Position numbers and translations under genes: made by a program
Notes under the pieces: model-generated
What the model was told of the DNA's origin: nothing
Databases searched by the model: none
What the model saw: only the letters and a program-made list of their open reading frames with translations
Part shown: piece by piece, positions 7,660-17,318 of the stretch
How positions within the stretch are numbered: the first letter of the stretch is position 1
Layout of the letters: each line of letters starts with the position of its first letter
From: Peptoniphilus vaginalis
GTDB taxonomy: Bacteria > Bacillota > Clostridia > Tissierellales > Peptoniphilaceae
Assembly (NCBI RefSeq): GCF_900176605.1
Contig: NZ_FXLP01000004.1
Location: 643,771 to 707,770 of the forward strand
Direction of reading: 5' to 3'
Length of the DNA: 64,000 bases

Positions 7660-8413
7660 ATTATTTGAAAGGTATTCAAAAAATAAAAGTGATATTGGTT
7701 TAAGAAATAAGATAGTATTAAATAATATTAATCTAGTTCCTTATACTATAAATCACTATAATTTATTTATTGATGGTGTCCATGATTATGAAGAGATGTT
7801 ACAAGATGGTTATATTGCCCTTATAAAGGCTGTTGAAAGCTTTGATTATAGTTTAGGGTTTAAGTTCTCATCTTATGCTATTAAATGTATATTATCACTC
7901 ACTAGAACCAGGCTTGATTATAATAAAGATTTATCTTTAAATGCACCTATAAATGAGGGTGCTGAAACTGAAATTGAAATTATAGACACTATTAAAGATG
8001 AGAGTGTTGATTTTGAAAAAGATATTATAAATGAAAACTTCTATCGTGAAATTAAAAAGAATTTATCTTTTAATCTTAATGATATTGAATTAGAGGTTAT
8101 TAAAGCAATTTATGGTATAGATCAAGAAGTTAAATCATATAAATATTTATCTTGTATTCTTAAATTGGATATTAATTATTTAAAAAAGATTAAAAAACAA
8201 GCTGAAAATAAAATAAGAAGATCTAGTTATTTTAAAAAAATATACAATGAAAGAAATCCTATCTCTTATTATCCTAAGATGATATTTGATAATGATAAAT
8301 CAAGTCCAACTAATCAAATTAATTCACCAGTTGAAAGAATAGTTTTAGAAAAGCAAAAACAAGAAAAACAATTATTGAAGAAAACATTGAAGCATATAAA
8401 AAGCACCTTTTGA
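7643..8413 (+). CDS. Sigma-70-family factor carried by the satellite
   Basis: 256 residues. Residues ~25-95 match sigma region 2 (RNKIVLNNINLVPYTINHYN, DYEEMLQDGYIALIKAVESF, FKFSSYAIKCILS). A region 3-4-like helical part follows, with YKYLSCILKLDINYLKKIKK as a divergent helix-turn-helix, then a basic tail. Phage-encoded sigma-like factors drive late genes. With the overlapping ArpU-like protein upstream it forms a two-gene regulatory unit, plausibly directing capsid expression. It is the last gene before the right end of the element, and its terminator hairpin overlaps the stop codon. Confidence 0.78.
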   Translation: MKDNNELFERYSKNKSDIGLRNKIVLNNINLVPYTINHYNLFIDGVHDYEEMLQDGYIALIKAVESFDYSLGFKFSSYAIKCILSLTRTRLDYNKDLSLNAPINEGAETEIEIIDTIKDESVDFEKDIINENFYREIKKNLSFNLNDIELEVIKAIYGIDQEVKSYKYLSCILKLDINYLKKIKKQAENKIRRSSYFKKIYNERNPISYYPKMIFDNDKSSPTNQINSPVERIVLEKQKQEKQLLKKTLKHIKSTF

Positions 8414-8430
8414 ATTAAGGTGCTTTAATT
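8400..8430 (+). terminator. Terminator overlapping the sigma-factor stop codon
   Basis: AAAGCACCTT (8400-8409) pairs perfectly with AAGGTGCTTT (8417-8426), followed by AATTATT. It closes the satellite's rightward transcript just before the right repeat. Confidence 0.8.
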
Positions 8431-8457
8431 ATTATTGTTACGATATTGTTACACTTA
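8431..8457. repeat. Right copy of 27-bp paired repeat (putative integrase arm/att site)
   Basis: It matches 584-610 at 25 of 27 positions, with TTGTTACG at 8435-8442 and TTGTTACA at 8446-8453, again 11 bp apart. It lies 45 bp from the guaA stop codon. Confidence 0.6.
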
Positions 8458-8501
8458 GATTTTAGATTGGCTTATTTAAGCTATTTATAATCTATTTTTA
8501 A

Positions 8502-10022
8502 TTACTCCCATTCAATAGTTGCTGGGGGTTTTGATGTTATGTCGTAGACAATTCTATTGATGTGGTCCACTTCGTTTACTATTCTTGTTGACACCTTATC
8601 TAAGATTTCCCATGGGATTCTTGAGAAGTCAGCTGTCATGAAGTCTGTTGTTGATACTGCACGAAGGGCTAGTGTGTAGTCGTAGGTTCTAAAGTCGCCC
8701 ATTACTCCTACTGTTCTGTTGTTTGTTAGGACTGCGAAGTATTGGTTGATGTCTTTTAGTTTTGCTTTTTCTAATTCGTCTCTAAAGATTTTGTCTGCGT
8801 CACGAAGTATGTCGAGTTTTTCTTTTGTGATTTCGCCCATTACTCTTATGGCTAGTCCTGGTCCTGGGAAGGGTTGTCTGTCTACTAGGTAGTCTGCGAG
8901 TCCTAGCTCTCTTCCAAGGTCACGTACTTCGTCTTTAAATAGCATGCGGAGTGGTTCGATGATTTCTTTGAAGTCCACGAAGTCAGGTAGTCCGCCAACG
9001 TTGTGGTGGGATTTTATTACTGCTGAGTCGCCTAGTCCTGATTCAATTACGTCTGGGTAAATTGTTCCTTGTGCTAGGAAGTCTACTGCTTTTATTTTTT
9101 GTCCTTCTTCTTCAAAGACTCTTATGAATTCTTCGCCGATGATTTTTCTTTTTCTTTCTGGGTCTGTTACTCCTGCTAGTTTATTTAAAAATCTTTCTTC
9201 TGCGTCTACTCTTATGAAGTGCATGCCTGAGTCTTTAAAGGCTTCTTCTACTTCGTCACCTTCGTTCTTTCTCATTAGGCCGTGGTCTACGAAGATGCAT
9301 GTTAGCTTTTCGCCAACTGCTTTTGATAGTAGGGCTGCTGTTACTGATGAGTCAACTCCACCTGATAGGGCAAGGAGGACTTTCCCGTCGCCAACTTTTT
9401 CTTTTATTTCTTTAATGGATTTTTTTGCATAGTTTTCCATTGTCCAATCTTTTTTTGCTCCGCAGATTTTTACTGCAAAGTTTTCTAACATTTCTTTGCC
9501 GTGGACTGAGTGGTTTACTTCTGGATGGAATTGTAGGGCATAAAGTTTTTTGTCTACATTTGCCATGCCTGCGATTGGACAGTTTTTGCTCTTTGCTATT
9601 ACTTCAAAGTCTTCTGGAACTTGGCTCACTCTATCTACGTGACTCATCCAAACTGTTTCTTCTTTTGATAGGTTTTCAAAGATAAGTGATTCTTTTGTTT
9701 CGATTTCTGTTTTTCCAAATTCTCTTTCATTTGGTGCTTTTATTACTTCACCACCAAGTGTGTGTGCCATTATTTGCATTCCGTAGCAAAGTCCAAGGAC
9801 TGGTATGCCTTTGTCGAAGATTTCTTTTTCTATTTGTGGTGCGCCTTCTTCATAGACTGAGTTAGGTCCACCTGTAAATATTATTCCTTCTACATTGTTT
9901 CTATTTTCTAATTCTTTTAAGGCCTTGTTGTATGGTACAACTTCGCAGTAAATATTTAGATCTCTTATTCGTCTTGCTATTAACTGGTTGTATTGGCCGC
10001 CAAAGTCAACTACTAGTATCAT
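8502..10022 (-). CDS. guaA: GMP synthase (glutamine-hydrolysing)
   Basis: 506 residues, full length. It converts XMP to GMP using glutamine and ATP. The N-terminal class I glutamine amidotransferase has the nucleophile motif GLCYGMQ near 77-83 and the FHPEVNHS histidine/glutamate pair near 167. The ATP-pyrophosphatase domain starts with ALSGGVDSS near 218. The C-terminal dimerisation domain ends in the canonical PPATIEWE. The start has GAGGAGGT upstream. The gene is intact despite the adjacent insertion, as expected when an element recreates the 3' end. No riboswitch is visible in the 200 bp upstream. Confidence 0.97.
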   Translation of the reverse strand: MILVVDFGGQYNQLIARRIRDLNIYCEVVPYNKALKELENRNNVEGIIFTGGPNSVYEEGAPQIEKEIFDKGIPVLGLCYGMQIMAHTLGGEVIKAPNEREFGKTEIETKESLIFENLSKEETVWMSHVDRVSQVPEDFEVIAKSKNCPIAGMANVDKKLYALQFHPEVNHSVHGKEMLENFAVKICGAKKDWTMENYAKKSIKEIKEKVGDGKVLLALSGGVDSSVTAALLSKAVGEKLTCIFVDHGLMRKNEGDEVEEAFKDSGMHFIRVDAEERFLNKLAGVTDPERKRKIIGEEFIRVFEEEGQKIKAVDFLAQGTIYPDVIESGLGDSAVIKSHHNVGGLPDFVDFKEIIEPLRMLFKDEVRDLGRELGLADYLVDRQPFPGPGLAIRVMGEITKEKLDILRDADKIFRDELEKAKLKDINQYFAVLTNNRTVGVMGDFRTYDYTLALRAVSTTDFMTADFSRIPWEILDKVSTRIVNEVDHINRIVYDITSKPPATIEWE

Positions 10023-10124
10023 ATTTACCTCCTCTTCATTTAGTCCATTTTATAATAAATTTTTAATTTTGTATAGTTTCAGCTAAAGAGATTAGATTTA
10101 AATTAAGTAATTAGCCTATTTATA

Positions 10125-10153
10125 TTGACATTGAATATTAGTAACTCTATAAT
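10125..10153 (+). promoter_or_regulatory. Consensus promoter for secA
   Basis: TTGACA at 10125-10130, 17-bp spacer, TATAAT at 10148-10153, about 80 bp before the secA start. The leader contains no obvious structured regulator. Confidence 0.75.
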
Positions 10154-10237
10154 TTATAGAGATATATTGAACGGGATTTTATTGTAAAATATGCCATTTA
10201 ATGATAGAATAATACGTCAAGTAAAAGGAGTGGTAAA

Positions 10238-12976
10238 ATGGGTTTAATGGAAAAGATTTTTGGTACCTACAGTGATAGGGAACTGAAAAAAATCGAGCCC
10301 CTTGTAAATAAAGTTATGAGTCTTGAAGGCGAGATGGAAAAACTTTCTGATACTGAGCTTAAAGACAAAACTGAAGAATTTAAAAATAGAATTAAGAATG
10401 GTGAAACAACTGATGACTTACTTCCAGAAGCTTTTGCTGTTGTAAGAGAAGCTGCTTGGAGAGTCCTAGGTATGAAGCACTTTAGGGTTCAAGTTATTGG
10501 TGGTGTTGTTCTTCACCAAGGTAGAATCGCTGAAATGAAAACTGGTGAAGGTAAGACACTTGTTGCTACACTACCAGCTTACTTAAATGCCCTTGAAGGC
10601 AAGGGTACTCACATTGTTACTGTCAACGACTACTTAGCTAGCCGTGATAGGGACTGGATGGGTAAGGTCTATGAATTCCTAGGTCTTAGTGTTGGATGTA
10701 TTATCCACGATATGGATCAAAAGGAAAGACAAGTAGCTTATAATGCTGATATCACTTATGGTACTAACAACGAATTTGGTTTCGACTACCTAAGAGATAA
10801 CATGGTTATATATAAGGAAGAAATGGTTCAAAGAGGACTTCACTTCTGTATCGTCGACGAAGTTGACTCTATTTTAATTGATGAAGCGAGAACACCTCTT
10901 ATTATTTCTGGTCAAGGCGATGAATCTATTGACTTATATGTTAGAGCTAGAGATTTTGTCAATACTCTTAGTCACAGAATTAAATCTCAAGATGAAATTG
11001 ATCTTGAAAGATTTAACAGGGAATTCGAAGAAGAAACTGTTGACTATGTAATTGATGAAAAAGATAAGACTGCAACTCTTACTGATAAGGGTATTACTAA
11101 GGCTGAAAAGTATTTTGGTATTGAAAACTTATCTGATGCAGCAAATATGGAATTATCTCACCACATTAACCAAGCTCTTAAGGCAGCTGGTACAATGCAC
11201 AGAGACATTGACTATGTTGTAAAAGATGGCGAAGTTATTATTGTCGATGAATTTACAGGCCGTCTAATGTACGGTAGAAGATACTCTGAAGGTCTACACC
11301 AAGCTATTGAAGCAAAAGAAGGACTAGAAGTAAGAGCTGAATCAAAGACTCTTGCAACAATTACCTTCCAAAATTACTTCAGAATGTATGACAAGCTTTC
11401 TGGTATGACAGGTACTGCCATGACAGAAGAAGGCGAATTCAGAGATATTTATAATATTGACGTTGTTGAAATCCCAACAAATAAACCTGTACAAAGGGAA
11501 GACGACAATGACCACATCTATATTAATGAAGATGCAAAATTCAAGGCAGTTACAAGAGAAATTGCGCAAGCACATGAAAAGGGACAACCAGTCCTAGTTG
11601 GTACTGTATCAATTGACAAGTCTGAAAAACTTTCTAAATATTTAAAACATGCAGGCATTAAGCACAACGTCTTAAACGCTAAAAATCACGAACAAGAATC
11701 TGAAATAGTTGCCCAAGCAGGTCGTTTTGGTCAAGTTACTATTGCCACAAATATGGCTGGTCGTGGTACCGATATTGTACTTGGTGGTAACCCAGAATAT
11801 CTTGCTAAGAAGGAACTAAAGAAACAAGGTATGGAAGATGAAATGCTTGAATATGCAGATTCATACTTCAAGACAGATAATTCGGAAATCTTAAAGGCAA
11901 GAGAAGACTATCAAGCTCTTGTTAAAAAATTCAAAGTTGAAACAGACAAGGAAGCCGAAGAAGTTAAAAAAGTTGGCGGACTTAGAATAATTGGTACAGA
12001 AAGACACGAATCGAGACGTATCGATAACCAATTACGTGGTCGTTCAGGACGTCAAGGGGACCCAGGTTCTTCAAGATTTTATATTTCTGCTGATGATGAC
12101 TTAATCAGACTATTCGCAGGAGACAGATTTAAGGATACAATGCTTAAACTTGATCCAGCAGAAGATGAACCAATTGAACACAAAATTCTTACAAGATTAA
12201 TTGAATCAGCTCAAAGAAAAGTAGAAGGCAACAACTTTAGTATTCGTAAGAACGTCCTAAAATATGATGACGTTATGAATAAGCAAAGAGAAGTAATCTA
12301 CGCAGAAAGAAGAAGAGTTCTTGAAGGTGAAAACCTAAGAGATGACATCATAGCAATGAGAAATGATGTAATCGACAAGGCCATTGACTTCTACAATAAG
12401 CTAGATGACAACAACAAGAACTATCTTGACTTTGAAGCAATAAGAAACTTCGGTGTAGCTACATTTGACTTTGAAGAAGACTTCTTAAAGAAGCTTGAAA
12501 ATCCAACAGTAGATTCACTAAAGGCTTACTTCAAAGAACTTGCTGATGCAAAATATCTTGAAAAAGAAGAAGAATTCGGCGAAGAAAAATTCAGAGAAAT
12601 CGAAAGAGTTGCCCTTCTTCAAAATGTTGACCAAAAGTGGATGGACCACATCGACGCAATGGATCAATTAAGAAAGGGAATTGGACTTCGTGCAGTTGGG
12701 CAAACTGACCCAGTAAGAGCCTACGCAGAAGAAGGCTTTGATATGTTCGAAGCAATGAATGAATCAATAAAAGAAGATACAGTTAAGATGCTTTACCACG
12801 TAGTTAATCCTGAAAGAGTACAAAGAGTTAGGGTGGCAAAGGAAGTTGAAACTGTAAATCCAGATGACGGAAAACAAAAACCTTTCGTTAGAAAAGAAAA
12901 AAAGGTTGGAAGAAATGATCCATGTCCATGCGGAAGTGGAAAAAAATATAAAAACTGTCACGGAAAATTTGAATAA
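10238..12976 (+). CDS. secA: Preprotein translocase ATPase SecA
   Basis: 912 residues, the motor that pushes signal-peptide proteins through SecYEG. It has Walker A (MKTGEGKT) near residue 100, the DEVD box near 207 ([14 protein letters not shown]), the preprotein cross-linking region, the second nucleotide-binding fold ([26 protein letters not shown]), helical scaffold/wing domains and a C-terminal SEC-C zinc motif [14 protein letters not shown] that binds SecB or lipids. It starts at ATG 10238 after AAAGGAG. It is monocistronic, with its own promoter and terminator. Size and motifs are those of housekeeping SecA1, and the SEC-C motif is complete. Confidence 0.98.
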   Translation: MGLMEKIFGTYSDRELKKIEPLVNKVMSLEGEMEKLSDTELKDKTEEFKNRIKNGETTDDLLPEAFAVVREAAWRVLGMKHFRVQVIGGVVLHQGRIAEMKTGEGKTLVATLPAYLNALEGKGTHIVTVNDYLASRDRDWMGKVYEFLGLSVGCIIHDMDQKERQVAYNADITYGTNNEFGFDYLRDNMVIYKEEMVQRGLHFCIVDEVDSILIDEARTPLIISGQGDESIDLYVRARDFVNTLSHRIKSQDEIDLERFNREFEEETVDYVIDEKDKTATLTDKGITKAEKYFGIENLSDAANMELSHHINQALKAAGTMHRDIDYVVKDGEVIIVDEFTGRLMYGRRYSEGLHQAIEAKEGLEVRAESKTLATITFQNYFRMYDKLSGMTGTAMTEEGEFRDIYNIDVVEIPTNKPVQREDDNDHIYINEDAKFKAVTREIAQAHEKGQPVLVGTVSIDKSEKLSKYLKHAGIKHNVLNAKNHEQESEIVAQAGRFGQVTIATNMAGRGTDIVLGGNPEYLAKKELKKQGMEDEMLEYADSYFKTDNSEILKAREDYQALVKKFKVETDKEAEEVKKVGGLRIIGTERHESRRIDNQLRGRSGRQGDPGSSRFYISADDDLIRLFAGDRFKDTMLKLDPAEDEPIEHKILTRLIESAQRKVEGNNFSIRKNVLKYDDVMNKQREVIYAERRRVLEGENLRDDIIAMRNDVIDKAIDFYNKLDDNNKNYLDFEAIRNFGVATFDFEEDFLKKLENPTVDSLKAYFKELADAKYLEKEEEFGEEKFREIERVALLQNVDQKWMDHIDAMDQLRKGIGLRAVGQTDPVRAYAEEGFDMFEAMNESIKEDTVKMLYHVVNPERVQRVRVAKEVETVNPDDGKQKPFVRKEKKVGRNDPCPCGSGKKYKNCHGKFE

Positions 12977-12981
12977 GATAT

Positions 12982-13019
12982 AATTAAAGTGACCTAAAAT
13001 GTTTTAGGTCACTTTAATT
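12982..13019. terminator. Bidirectional terminator after secA
   Basis: A perfect stem of about 18 bp around a 2-nt loop, centred on 13000, with flanking A/T tracts on both strands. Confidence 0.88.
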
Positions 13020-13040
13020 ATAAGATACATATAATAATTA

Positions 13041-13760
13041 TTGAAAAGAGGTGGTACTATTAATAAGTATTTAGTAGATTCAGAAAAATTTGATGAAATG
13101 ACTTTCAAAGAAAAAGCCTACGTATTAATAAAAAATGCAATTATGTTTAATAAGTTTAGAGTAGAAGGCATATACTCGCAAGATGATATTTGTGATGAAA
13201 TAAAAATTAGTAAAACGCCTGTCAGGGAAGCCTTGCTACAGTTACAAAATGAAGGATTCGTAAAAATACTAAGGGGTAAAGGAGTACAAATAGTACCAGT
13301 TAACCATGGAAGGGCAAAAGATATTATTGAAACAAGATTATTATTAGAAGTAAATAATGCATATTTTGCTGCATCTGTATTAGACGAAACTAGCAAGAAT
13401 GAGATAAAAATCTGTCTTGATGACCTTGAAAATTTTCTTGTATCAAAAGATAGTAACTATTTGTATGTAATAGACCATGCTTTTCATAAATCTATAGCTA
13501 AGGCGACACAAAATAAGATTTTCTATAAACAAACTTGTTTAATTTTAGACAACTATTTAAGATTTGAAAATAAAAATGTATATAACAATCTAATTGATGG
13601 AAAAAAAGTTTTTGAAGAACATCGTTTAATAGCTGAAGCAATATTTAATAGAGATTCAAAGAATGCAAGTAAAAATATGGAAGCACACTTAATAAAGTCA
13701 TACAATAGGACTCTAAAGGAAATATGGGAAAAAAGCATATTATTTAATAAAAAAAATTAA
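13041..13760 (+). CDS. GntR-family (FCD) transcriptional regulator
   Basis: About 230-239 residues. The N-terminal winged helix reads IYSQDDICDEIKISKTPVRE, ALLQLQNEGFVKILRGKGVQ. The C-terminal all-helical FCD ligand-binding domain has ETRLLLEVNNAYFAA and a late EEHRLIAEAIFNRD with the metal-site histidine. The frame opens with TTG at 13041, but that codon overlaps GAGGTGG, which would be the ribosome binding site. ATT at 13059, or a start downstream, is possible. It lies directly upstream of the SSS/GGT operon, whose promoter carries a 40-bp perfect palindrome that is its likely operator. The effector is unknown. Confidence 0.82.
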   Translation: MKRGGTINKYLVDSEKFDEMTFKEKAYVLIKNAIMFNKFRVEGIYSQDDICDEIKISKTPVREALLQLQNEGFVKILRGKGVQIVPVNHGRAKDIIETRLLLEVNNAYFAASVLDETSKNEIKICLDDLENFLVSKDSNYLYVIDHAFHKSIAKATQNKIFYKQTCLILDNYLRFENKNVYNNLIDGKKVFEEHRLIAEAIFNRDSKNASKNMEAHLIKSYNRTLKEIWEKSILFNKKN

Positions 13761-13781
13761 TGATTTAATGAATAAGGATGG

Positions 13782-13817
13782 ACTCCCTACCACAAAATAG
13801 CGGTAGGGAGTTTTTTG
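13782..13817 (+). terminator. Terminator after the gntR gene
   Basis: ACTCCCTACC (13782-13791) pairs perfectly with GGTAGGGAGT (13802-13811), followed by TTTTTT. Confidence 0.9.
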
Positions 13818-13827
13818 TGATAAAGTG

Positions 13828-13890
13828 TTGACAAATATAGAAGGGGAACCTATAATAAGAAATATATTACGTAATATATTTCTTATTATA
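13828..13890 (+). promoter_or_regulatory. Consensus promoter with a 40-bp perfect palindromic operator
   Basis: TTGACA 13828-13833, 17-bp spacer, TATAAT 13851-13856. A perfect 40-bp palindrome spans 13851-13890 (centre ATTAC|GTAAT) and includes the -10 box, the start site and the end of the leader just before GGAGG. Bound protein would block transcription initiation. The adjacent GntR regulator is the obvious candidate; as RNA it would also be a strong hairpin next to the ribosome binding site. Confidence 0.85.
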
Positions 13891-13900
13891 GGAGGTTAAT

Positions 13901-15286
13901 ATGATTATTTTAACGTGGATAATAACATTCTCTATTGTTGTTGGTTTAGGTATTTATTCTGGGAAATCCATAAAATCAGCAAATCAATGGACAGGTGGAG
14001 ACAAGTCTATGGGAGCTATTTCTATAGGATGTATTTTTGCTGCATGGCAAATTGGTGGAATGGCTATTGTTGGTGCGGCTCAAAATGGTTATAACTTAGG
14101 AATATCAGGAGCTTGGTATTCTATTGCTGGTTCATTTTATTTTATAGCACTCGCGTTTTTTGCAAAGACTATACGAACTAAGATGCCAGGAGAATCAGTT
14201 CCTTCTTATCTACAAACTAGATTTGACAAAAAGACCGCTAAATTATATTCAATTGCATGGATAATATACGGATTTTTCTATATTCCAATTCAATTAAAAA
14301 CAGTATCAAGTATCATTTCAATAGTAATACCAAATGTAAATCTAACGATTGCAATGATTATTGGATTAACACTAGCTGTATTATACACTAGTTTTTCAGG
14401 TATGAGGGGAGCAGATACTGTTGGAAGAATAGTTTGTATTGGAATTTACATATTATTAATAATATTTGTATTTACAAACTTAAAAAGATTTGAAGGATAT
14501 GGAGGTTTATTAACCGAGTTACCATCTGAATACAGCAGTATGACAAATATGCCTATACAAAGAATTATAGCATGGATTTTTGGAGGATGTATATCAACAG
14601 CTGTTATGCAATCTGTATTACAACCATTATTAGCAGCAAAGAATCCGGAGGCGGCTCAAAAGGGATCTGTAATAGGATACTTAATAGCAGCGCCAATATG
14701 TTTCTTTACAGCACTATGTGGAATGATGGCGAAAGCTTCTGGAGCTAGCTTAGGCGATGGATCCACTGCTTTTGCATATTCTATTGATTTATTTAGTTCA
14801 CCGTTATTTGCAGGTATTATATTTGCATTTACAACATTAATTATTTCAGCAACTATGGCAACAATGATGCTTGCAACGGGCACAATCATAACGAATATAT
14901 ATAAAACAGATATAAATCCAAATGCTAGTGATGATAAAATTTTAAAAACATCTAAGATAGTAACTTTTATATTCGCTTATCTAACTTTAATACCAGCTTT
15001 TTTAATACCTAGTGATTCACTAACAAATTTATTTTTGACTTTACAACACGTCGCAGCGGCACCTGTAAGTTTTTCAATTATAGTTGGTTTAACATGGCAC
15101 AAGGCAACAAAGCAAGGTGCATTTTGGAGTATGTTACTAGGAATTATTGTAGGAATTTCATGGATGCTTCTTGGGCTTACTGATAAGGTCGAAGCTATTT
15201 ATCCAGTTTTCCTAACAACATATTTAGTTGGTTTTATTGTTTCTAAATTGACATATAAAGAGGGGATTGAATATATAAATGAATAG
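13901..15286 (+). CDS. Sodium:solute symporter (SSS) family transporter
   Basis: 461 residues with about 12-13 hydrophobic segments. Family features include the N-terminal GIYSGKSIKSANQWTGGDKS, AAWQIGGMAIVGAAQNGYNL, and SFSGMRGADTVGRI matching the SSS signature region. It imports a small organic solute using sodium. The substrate cannot be read from sequence. Its partner downstream is a gamma-glutamyltransferase-like enzyme (8-bp overlap), so a gamma-glutamyl compound or its product is a reasonable guess. It is transcribed from the palindrome-controlled promoter 45 bp upstream. Confidence 0.88.
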   Translation: MIILTWIITFSIVVGLGIYSGKSIKSANQWTGGDKSMGAISIGCIFAAWQIGGMAIVGAAQNGYNLGISGAWYSIAGSFYFIALAFFAKTIRTKMPGESVPSYLQTRFDKKTAKLYSIAWIIYGFFYIPIQLKTVSSIISIVIPNVNLTIAMIIGLTLAVLYTSFSGMRGADTVGRIVCIGIYILLIIFVFTNLKRFEGYGGLLTELPSEYSSMTNMPIQRIIAWIFGGCISTAVMQSVLQPLLAAKNPEAAQKGSVIGYLIAAPICFFTALCGMMAKASGASLGDGSTAFAYSIDLFSSPLFAGIIFAFTTLIISATMATMMLATGTIITNIYKTDINPNASDDKILKTSKIVTFIFAYLTLIPAFLIPSDSLTNLFLTLQHVAAAPVSFSIIVGLTWHKATKQGAFWSMLLGIIVGISWMLLGLTDKVEAIYPVFLTTYLVGFIVSKLTYKEGIEYINE

Positions 15287-16988
15287 AAAGAGTTATTTAT
15301 GGCCTACTTATTGGGAGAGACCTTATGCAAAGGGTGATAATGGGGCAGTAAGTTCAAACAGTTATTACGCTACGAAGACAGGCCTTGAAATATTAAAAAA
15401 AGGTGGAAATGCTTTTGATGCTTCAATTGCTGTTAGTTTAGTTTTAGCGGTAGTAGAACCACATCATTCAGGAATCGGTGGAGGAGCATTTAGTTTACTT
15501 TATTCAAAAGAACATGATGAATTATTTGCTATAGACGCTAGAGGAATAGCTCCAGAAAAAGCAACAAAAGATCTATTTATTAAAAATGGAGAAGTTTGGA
15601 ATGAGTGGAAAGATAATAGTGGAAAATCTGTTACTGTTCCAGGTTTAATAAAATCTATTGCATACGTATATGAAAATTTTGCTAGCCTAGATATTAAAGA
15701 TCTTATAAAACCAGCTTATGATTACGCAGAATATGGTTTTAAAACTAGCTTCACTGAATCAATAACAATTAAAGATGAATCAGTTAAGAGAAAAATAGAA
15801 CTATCTAAAGATTTTAGAGATTTATTTCTGAAAGATGCAGATAAGGGATATGAGTTTGGTGAAGTTCAATATAACAAAAAAATTGCAACGCTTTTAAAAA
15901 TACTTTCTGAAAAAGGATTCGAAGAATTTTATAAGGGAGACATTGCAGATAAAATTGTTGAGGCTATAAATACAAGAGAAGGGTGTTTTGTAAAAGAAGA
16001 TTTATCCAATTATGATGTAAAGATAAGAGATGTTGTAGCTACTAATTATAAGGGATACGAAGTTAAATCGTTTGGGTTACCTTCGAGTGGTAGTACTGTA
16101 GTTGAAATTCTAAATATTTTAGACAATTTTGATTTAAAATCTATGGGTCATAATTCAAGTGAAAGCATCCACCATATAGCAGAAGCTATGAAGCTTGGAT
16201 TTTCTGATAGATCCACTCTTATGGCAGATCCTGATTTCTTCAAGACAGATGTAGAAAAATTGATAGATCCTGAATATGCAAAGATGTTGGCTAAATCAAT
16301 AAAAGAACATTCACAGAATTTTACAAAGAATTTAGCGGATAATTATACAGAAAATCATAATGGAAATACATCTCATTTCTCCATAATTGACAAATGTGGG
16401 AATTGTGTTTCACAAACTCAAACAATAAGAGATTGGTATGGGAGTGGAATTATTGTTAAAGATTATGGATTTACTTTAAATAATAATATGAGTGATTTTT
16501 CTGCAAGTGTTGGAGAAAAAACAAGCCAAGGGCTGGAATATGGTGAAGCTAATGCTGTTGAACCATTTAAGACTCCAATATCTAGTATGTCACCAGTAAT
16601 TGTTTTTAAAAATGAAAATCCATTTTTGGTTATAGGTGCCGCTGGTGGACCTAGAATAATAACAGGGATAGTTCAGGGTATAGTAAATGCTATAGAGTAC
16701 GATATGAACCCAGAGCAACTTGTAAGTTTTCCTTTCATAACTTGCCTAAGTGAGGAACAAGGACTAGAACTTGAGTATGGAATTTCAAGAGACACAATTA
16801 ATAGGCTAGTAGAAAAAGGTCATGAAATAAAATCTGTTTCGGTTAAAAATTTGATGAGCTCAATGTTAAATAGTGTAATGGTTAAAGATGATGTCTATTA
16901 TAGTGCCTCCACTAAGAGAGTTGACGGTTGCGGTGGATGTCTATGTGAAAATGGATCAATTATCTATGAAGGAATAAGTCATAATTAG
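15279..16988 (+). CDS. Gamma-glutamyltransferase-family hydrolase (cytoplasmic type)
   Basis: 569 residues of the Ntn-hydrolase GGT family, which self-cleaves before a catalytic threonine and splits gamma-glutamyl amides such as glutathione. The large-subunit part has GGNAFDASIAVSLVLAVVEP and HSGIGGGAF. The candidate nucleophile is T364 in HNGNTSHFSIIDKCGN, with the downstream GSGIIV, FTLNNNMSDFS and SSMSPVIVF blocks. There is no signal peptide, so it should act in the cytosol on imported substrate, matching the transporter it overlaps. A role in gamma-glutamyl peptide use is inferred from the operon. Confidence 0.88.
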   Translation: MNRKSYLWPTYWERPYAKGDNGAVSSNSYYATKTGLEILKKGGNAFDASIAVSLVLAVVEPHHSGIGGGAFSLLYSKEHDELFAIDARGIAPEKATKDLFIKNGEVWNEWKDNSGKSVTVPGLIKSIAYVYENFASLDIKDLIKPAYDYAEYGFKTSFTESITIKDESVKRKIELSKDFRDLFLKDADKGYEFGEVQYNKKIATLLKILSEKGFEEFYKGDIADKIVEAINTREGCFVKEDLSNYDVKIRDVVATNYKGYEVKSFGLPSSGSTVVEILNILDNFDLKSMGHNSSESIHHIAEAMKLGFSDRSTLMADPDFFKTDVEKLIDPEYAKMLAKSIKEHSQNFTKNLADNYTENHNGNTSHFSIIDKCGNCVSQTQTIRDWYGSGIIVKDYGFTLNNNMSDFSASVGEKTSQGLEYGEANAVEPFKTPISSMSPVIVFKNENPFLVIGAAGGPRIITGIVQGIVNAIEYDMNPEQLVSFPFITCLSEEQGLELEYGISRDTINRLVEKGHEIKSVSVKNLMSSMLNSVMVKDDVYYSASTKRVDGCGGCLCENGSIIYEGISHN

Positions 16989-17007
16989 TTAGAAAACTCT
17001 GGTAGAG

Positions 17008-17104
17008 TGATGTGTACCCATAAAACTGGACACAATATTCAATTAATTATTAGTGGATGCTAACCTATATTTTGTAGGTGGCATCCATTTTGTTTTTGAT
17101 TAAT
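17008..17104 (-). repeat. Solo end of the IS3-family element found complete at 44235
   Basis: It starts with the same terminal sequence TGATGTGTACCC and continues co-linear with 44235-44330 at high identity, including the last ~19 codons of orfB (KTKWMPPTKYRLAST). Homology stops near 17104. It is a deletion relic or one-ended remnant, with no transposase reading frame left. Confidence 0.9.
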
Positions 17105-17131
17105 TTTTTTAAACTTCAACACTTTAGTATA

Positions 17132-17270
17132 TTGACAAAATTTAAGAAAAATAGTAAAATGTTTTCACAAATATATATTAACTGCTTCATTTTGCATGAG
17201 CTATTACAGTAGATCAAAAAGCTTTATGAGACCCAGTAAATAAACTAGTTTTATTTTGCTGGGTTTTTTA
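17132..17270 (+). promoter_or_regulatory. Promoter and leader with intrinsic terminator before the dipeptide epimerase
   Basis: TTGACA 17132-17137, 17-bp spacer, TAAAAT 17155-17160. About 70 nt into the leader is a strong hairpin (ACCCAG 17231-17236 with CTGGGT 17259-17264, inner AAATAAA/TTTATTT) followed by TTTTTT. With no gene between promoter and terminator, this looks like an attenuated leader. I do not recognise a known riboswitch class. Confidence 0.55.
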
Positions 17271-17318
17271 TATTGTTTTTTAGTTTTGTTATTTGAAGTT
17301 AGGAGAAGGAGGTAAAAA

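Larger units (their letters stand above)
476..8515. mobile_element. Integrated phage-satellite-like element beside guaA, with its own capsid genes
   Basis: The gene order is integrase and CI-like repressor (minus), then divergently two Cro-like proteins, a Xis-like protein, DnaD-like initiator, DnaC-like loader, S24-like protein, scaffold, major capsid protein and two late regulators (plus). This is the layout of a Gram-positive phage-inducible island. A paired 27-bp repeat (584-610 and 8431-8457, 25/27 identical) lies just inside both ends. Each copy contains two TTGTTACG-type units 11 bp apart, as expected for integrase arm sites. The insertion abuts the guaA 3' end, a known island hotspot. 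Terminase, portal, protease and tail genes are absent. The exact ends are uncertain. Confidence 0.6.

Noticed and set aside
7643..8413. Host sporulation sigma factor
   Set aside because: It lies within the satellite boundaries, overlaps a phage-type regulator and ends at the element's right repeat, so it belongs to the element.
10023..10237. Purine riboswitch upstream of guaA or secA
   Set aside because: No conserved purine-riboswitch core is visible on either strand; only a standard promoter for secA.
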